Part shown: one piece after another, positions 61,928-64,000 of the stretch
How the letters are laid out: each line of letters opens with the position of its first letter
Position numbering within the stretch: position 1 is the first letter of the stretch
From: Pontibacter ramchanderi
GTDB lineage: Bacteria; Bacteroidota; Bacteroidia; Cytophagales; Hymenobacteraceae
DNA: 64,000 nucleotides
Assembly: GCF_002846395.1 (NCBI RefSeq)
Contig: NZ_PJMU01000002.1
Location: 868,001 to 932,000, forward strand
Direction: 5' to 3'
Notes under the pieces: generated by a model
Databases searched by the model: none
What the model was told of the DNA's origin: nothing
The model's input: only the letters and a program-made list of their open reading frames with translations
Made by a program: the position numbers and the translations under genes

Positions 61928-62449
61928 CTACTCCTTTATCGGAACCTCCACTATACCCTGGTGGTCTTCCGGGAACCACTCTACATAGAAAGTCTCCAGC
62001 TCCAGGTTTTGCTCTTTGGAATAGTCAAAAACAGCTTCGTAAAGTTTGTTCGGAGCGAGCATGTAGTGGGCGCTTACTTCACCCCGCAAGGCCCTACGAC
62101 CACCGGGCACAACCCGCAGTTCGTAATCGGCGGGCAGCTGAGCAGCGCTATCAGGTATAATTACCCCAATAAAGGCATCCAGGCTATCAGCTCGTCCCTC
62201 GGGGTTGTTATAGTAGATGTTGCCCAGCATCCCTTCCAGTTCCTTCTTATCCAGCACCTCAGCGGCTCTCCGGAAAGCGTCGTTGATGCCCTTGTCGTTC
62301 ACTGAGCCGCGGAAGGCGCGGCCGGCCACATAGAGTTGTGTTGAGTTTGTTTCTGATACTTTAGCTGAGCTGAAACCTCCTAAATAGGCATAAAAAGCCG
62401 CTACGATAAAGGAGAGGACCAGCATCACTAACAAGAATTTCTTGTTCAT
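61928..62449 (-). CDS. Membrane-anchored GyrI-like/effector-binding protein
   Basis: 173 residues. N-terminal anchor FLLVMLVLSFIVAAFYAYLG, then a domain with the SHV/GyrI-like fold pattern: VAGRAFRGSVNDKGINDAFR, LDAFIGVIIPDSAAQLPADY and ELRVVPGGRRALRGEVSAHY ending ETFYVEWFPEDHQGIVEVPI. GyrI-like domains bind hydrophobic small molecules. The start overlaps the ABC exporter stop by four bases (ATGA), so translation is coupled. Confidence 0.72.
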   Translation of the reverse strand: MNKKFLLVMLVLSFIVAAFYAYLGGFSSAKVSETNSTQLYVAGRAFRGSVNDKGINDAFRRAAEVLDKKELEGMLGNIYYNNPEGRADSLDAFIGVIIPDSAAQLPADYELRVVPGGRRALRGEVSAHYMLAPNKLYEAVFDYSKEQNLELETFYVEWFPEDHQGIVEVPIKE

Positions 62450-64000
62450 AGATCAATCATGTTTTTGTACTGCATGTGGTAGAGTTGCGCATAGTAACCG
62501 TCGCGGCGCAGTAATTCCTCGTGGTTACCAATTTCTTTTATCTCGCCGCGGTCCATCACAATAATCTTGTCCGCCTTTTGGATGGTAGACAGACGGTGGG
62601 CAATGACGATGGACGTACGCCCGTGCATGAGCTGGTCGATGGCGTACTGGATCAGTTCTTCGGTTTCGGAGTCGACGCTGGAAGTGGCCTCGTCGAGGAT
62701 GATGATCTCGGGGTTGTAGACCATGGCCCGCACAAAGGAGATCAGCTGGCGCTGGCCCACGGAAAGCGTGGCACCGCGCTCCATTACCTGGTAATGCAGC
62801 CCGCCAGGCAGTCGCTCGATGAACTTGCGGGCGCCCACCAGGTCGGCGGCGCGCCACATCTGTTCTTCGGTGATGGCCTTGTTGCCCAGACTGATGTTGT
62901 CGGCGATAGTGCCCGAGAAGAGGAACACGTCCTGCAACACTACGCCAATATGGTGGCGCAGCACGCTCAGGTCATATTCTTTGATGTCGTGGCCATCAAT
63001 CAGAATCTGGCCGCTGTTGATTTCGTAGAAGCGGTTAAGCAGGTTGATAACCGAGGTCTTGCCTGCCCCCGTGGCTCCCACGAAAGCGACTGATTCACCC
63101 GCTTTCACATCCAGCGAAATATTGCGCAGCACCCAGTCCTCGTCTTTGTAGGCAAACCACACATCCTTGAACGCCACATTGCCTTTAATCTTTTCGGGTT
63201 TGTAAGCTCCGTTATCAGGAATCATTTCTTTGCTGTCGAGGAGGCGCATGAGGCGCTCGGTGCTTACCACACCCAGTTGCAGGGTGTTGAAGCGGTCGGC
63301 AATCATGCGAATCGGGCGGAAGAACATCTGGATGTAGAGGATAAAGGCCATCAGCGTACCCAACGACACCTCATTGTCAATCACCCCGTGGGCGCCATAC
63401 CACACGAGCAAGCCCAGGCCCGCCGCACCGATAATCTCGGCCACAGGGAAGTATACTGAGTAGTAAAGAACAGAACGCACATTGGCGCGGGTATGCTCTT
63501 TGTTGATTTCCTTGAACTTATCCAGCTCACGCTTCTCGTTGTTGAAGATCTGCACGATGCTCATGCCCGTGATATGCTCCTGCACAAAGGAATTGAGCCG
63601 CGCCACGGCCGTACGCACGTCCTGGAACGTGTCTTTTATCTTCTCCTTGAAAATGTAGGTACTGATGAGCATTATCGGGAAGGTGGACAAACTCACCAGC
63701 GCCAGCTCCCAATCGATGTAGAACATGAAGCCGAGGATGAACACCAACTGCAGAATGTCGCCAATCATGGCAGCCAGCCCCTCACTAAACACGTCGGAAA
63801 GCGTTTCCACATCCGATACGTTACGGGTCACGAGCGTACCGATGGGCGTGCGGTCGAAGAACTTGAGGCGCAGGTTGAGAATGTGGCGGTAGAGCTGCAC
63901 CCGAATGTCGCGCACGACGTGCTGCCCCAGCCAACCCGCGAAATAGGTATGGAGGTACTGCACGATGGCATGCCCCACAAGGAGCACCGCCAGTATCACG
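62446..64000 (-). CDS. ABC exporter, fused permease/ATPase (N-terminus outside window)
   Basis: 517 codons lie in the window and the gene continues past the right edge; the first window codon is internal, so no start is claimed. Membrane domain (GHAIVQYLHTYFAGWLGQHV) and ATPase: Walker A GATGAGKTSVINLLN, signature LSVGQRQLISFVRAM, Walker B IIILDEATSSVDSETEE and IAHRLSTIQKAD. The signature is LSVGQ instead of LSGGQ, a variant found in functional members. Operon: exporter, GyrI-like protein, TetR. Confidence 0.94.
   Translation of the reverse strand, partial: VILAVLLVGHAIVQYLHTYFAGWLGQHVVRDIRVQLYRHILNLRLKFFDRTPIGTLVTRNVSDVETLSDVFSEGLAAMIGDILQLVFILGFMFYIDWELALVSLSTFPIMLISTYIFKEKIKDTFQDVRTAVARLNSFVQEHITGMSIVQIFNNEKRELDKFKEINKEHTRANVRSVLYYSVYFPVAEIIGAAGLGLLVWYGAHGVIDNEVSLGTLMAFILYIQMFFRPIRMIADRFNTLQLGVVSTERLMRLLDSKEMIPDNGAYKPEKIKGNVAFKDVWFAYKDEDWVLRNISLDVKAGESVAFVGATGAGKTSVINLLNRFYEINSGQILIDGHDIKEYDLSVLRHHIGVVLQDVFLFSGTIADNISLGNKAITEEQMWRAADLVGARKFIERLPGGLHYQVMERGATLSVGQRQLISFVRAMVYNPEIIILDEATSSVDSETEELIQYAIDQLMHGRTSIVIAHRLSTIQKADKIIVMDRGEIKEIGNHEELLRRDGYYAQLYHMQYKNMIDL

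Noticed and set aside
62446..64000. Broken ABC transporter because of LSVGQ signature
   Set aside because: LSVGQ is a known functional variant and Walker A and B are intact; the missing N-terminus is due to the window edge.

Overview
The window looks like chromosomal DNA of a Bacteroidota bacterium, most likely of the Cytophagales/Hymenobacteraceae type (Pontibacter- or Rufibacter-like). This is an inference from gene content: NusB with a long N-terminal extension, the nusB–DUF1573–yajC–ybbR–coaE cluster, OmpP1/FadL, a DPP4-type S9 peptidase, FloA–NfeD and many Cys-anchored lipoproteins. Promoter-like TAnnTTTG boxes with an upstream TTG also fit Bacteroidota. Lines counted by hand are usually 52–58% GC, with AT-richer (about 40%) and GC-richer (60–77%) patches. 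No ribosomal RNA, insertion sequence, prophage or CRISPR array is visible. One tRNA gene, tRNA-Val(UAC), is present.

Layout. 1–3.7 kb: ion transport (start of a CPA2 antiporter, a YbdG-type mechanosensitive channel, a CPA1 antiporter with a C-terminal RCK-like domain). 3.8–10.9 kb: a divergent tryptophan/kynurenine catabolic locus. kynU, ACMSD and 3-hydroxyanthranilate dioxygenase lie on the minus strand; an SDR and a 2-aminomuconate-semialdehyde-type dehydrogenase lie on the plus strand. The locus is interrupted by two AT-rich genes for unknown membrane proteins. 10.9–17.1 kb: a RelA/SpoT-domain alarmone synthetase, dipeptidyl peptidase IV, an OmpP1/FadL barrel and a repeat-rich lipoprotein. 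17.2–24.5 kb: proS, NfeD–FloA, two lipoproteins, a 2OG-Fe(II) oxygenase and a chromate transporter. 24.6–28.2 kb: nucleotide-sugar genes galE–rfbB–rfbA; rfbA and rfbB are clearly GC-richer than their neighbours. 28.4–36.8 kb: prmC, ribD, free-methionine-sulfoxide reductase, a metallophosphoesterase, and a phospholipid group (CPBP protease, cdsA, psd) with a glutamate dehydrogenase gene in its middle. 36.9–45.3 kb: dusB, an EamA transporter, an NhaC antiporter with an extra N-terminal exported domain, a GNAT protein, a histidine kinase and hemA. 45.3–49.1 kb: small lipoproteins, an ArsR regulator and a second amino-acid dehydrogenase. 49.1–58.6 kb: an AsmA-like protein, tRNA-Val, coaE–ybbR–yajC–DUF1573–NAD-isocitrate dehydrogenase–ytxH–nusB, and leucine dehydrogenase. 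58.8–64 kb: two ABC exporters, an XRE-like protein, TetR and a GyrI-like protein.

The strongest unexplained signal is not a gene. The short sequence TATACCT/AGGTATA (commonly CTATACCTG or CAGGTATAG) occurs all through the window, inside genes and between them and in both orientations: roughly 70 times by eye in the first 30 kb, where about four would be expected from equal base frequencies. A second layer consists of short intergenic arrays with 7–8 bp periodicity of three kinds (RACAATY, YTAACTC, GACAAAR), often touching the stop or start codons of genes. No recognisable defence or mobile system is present.
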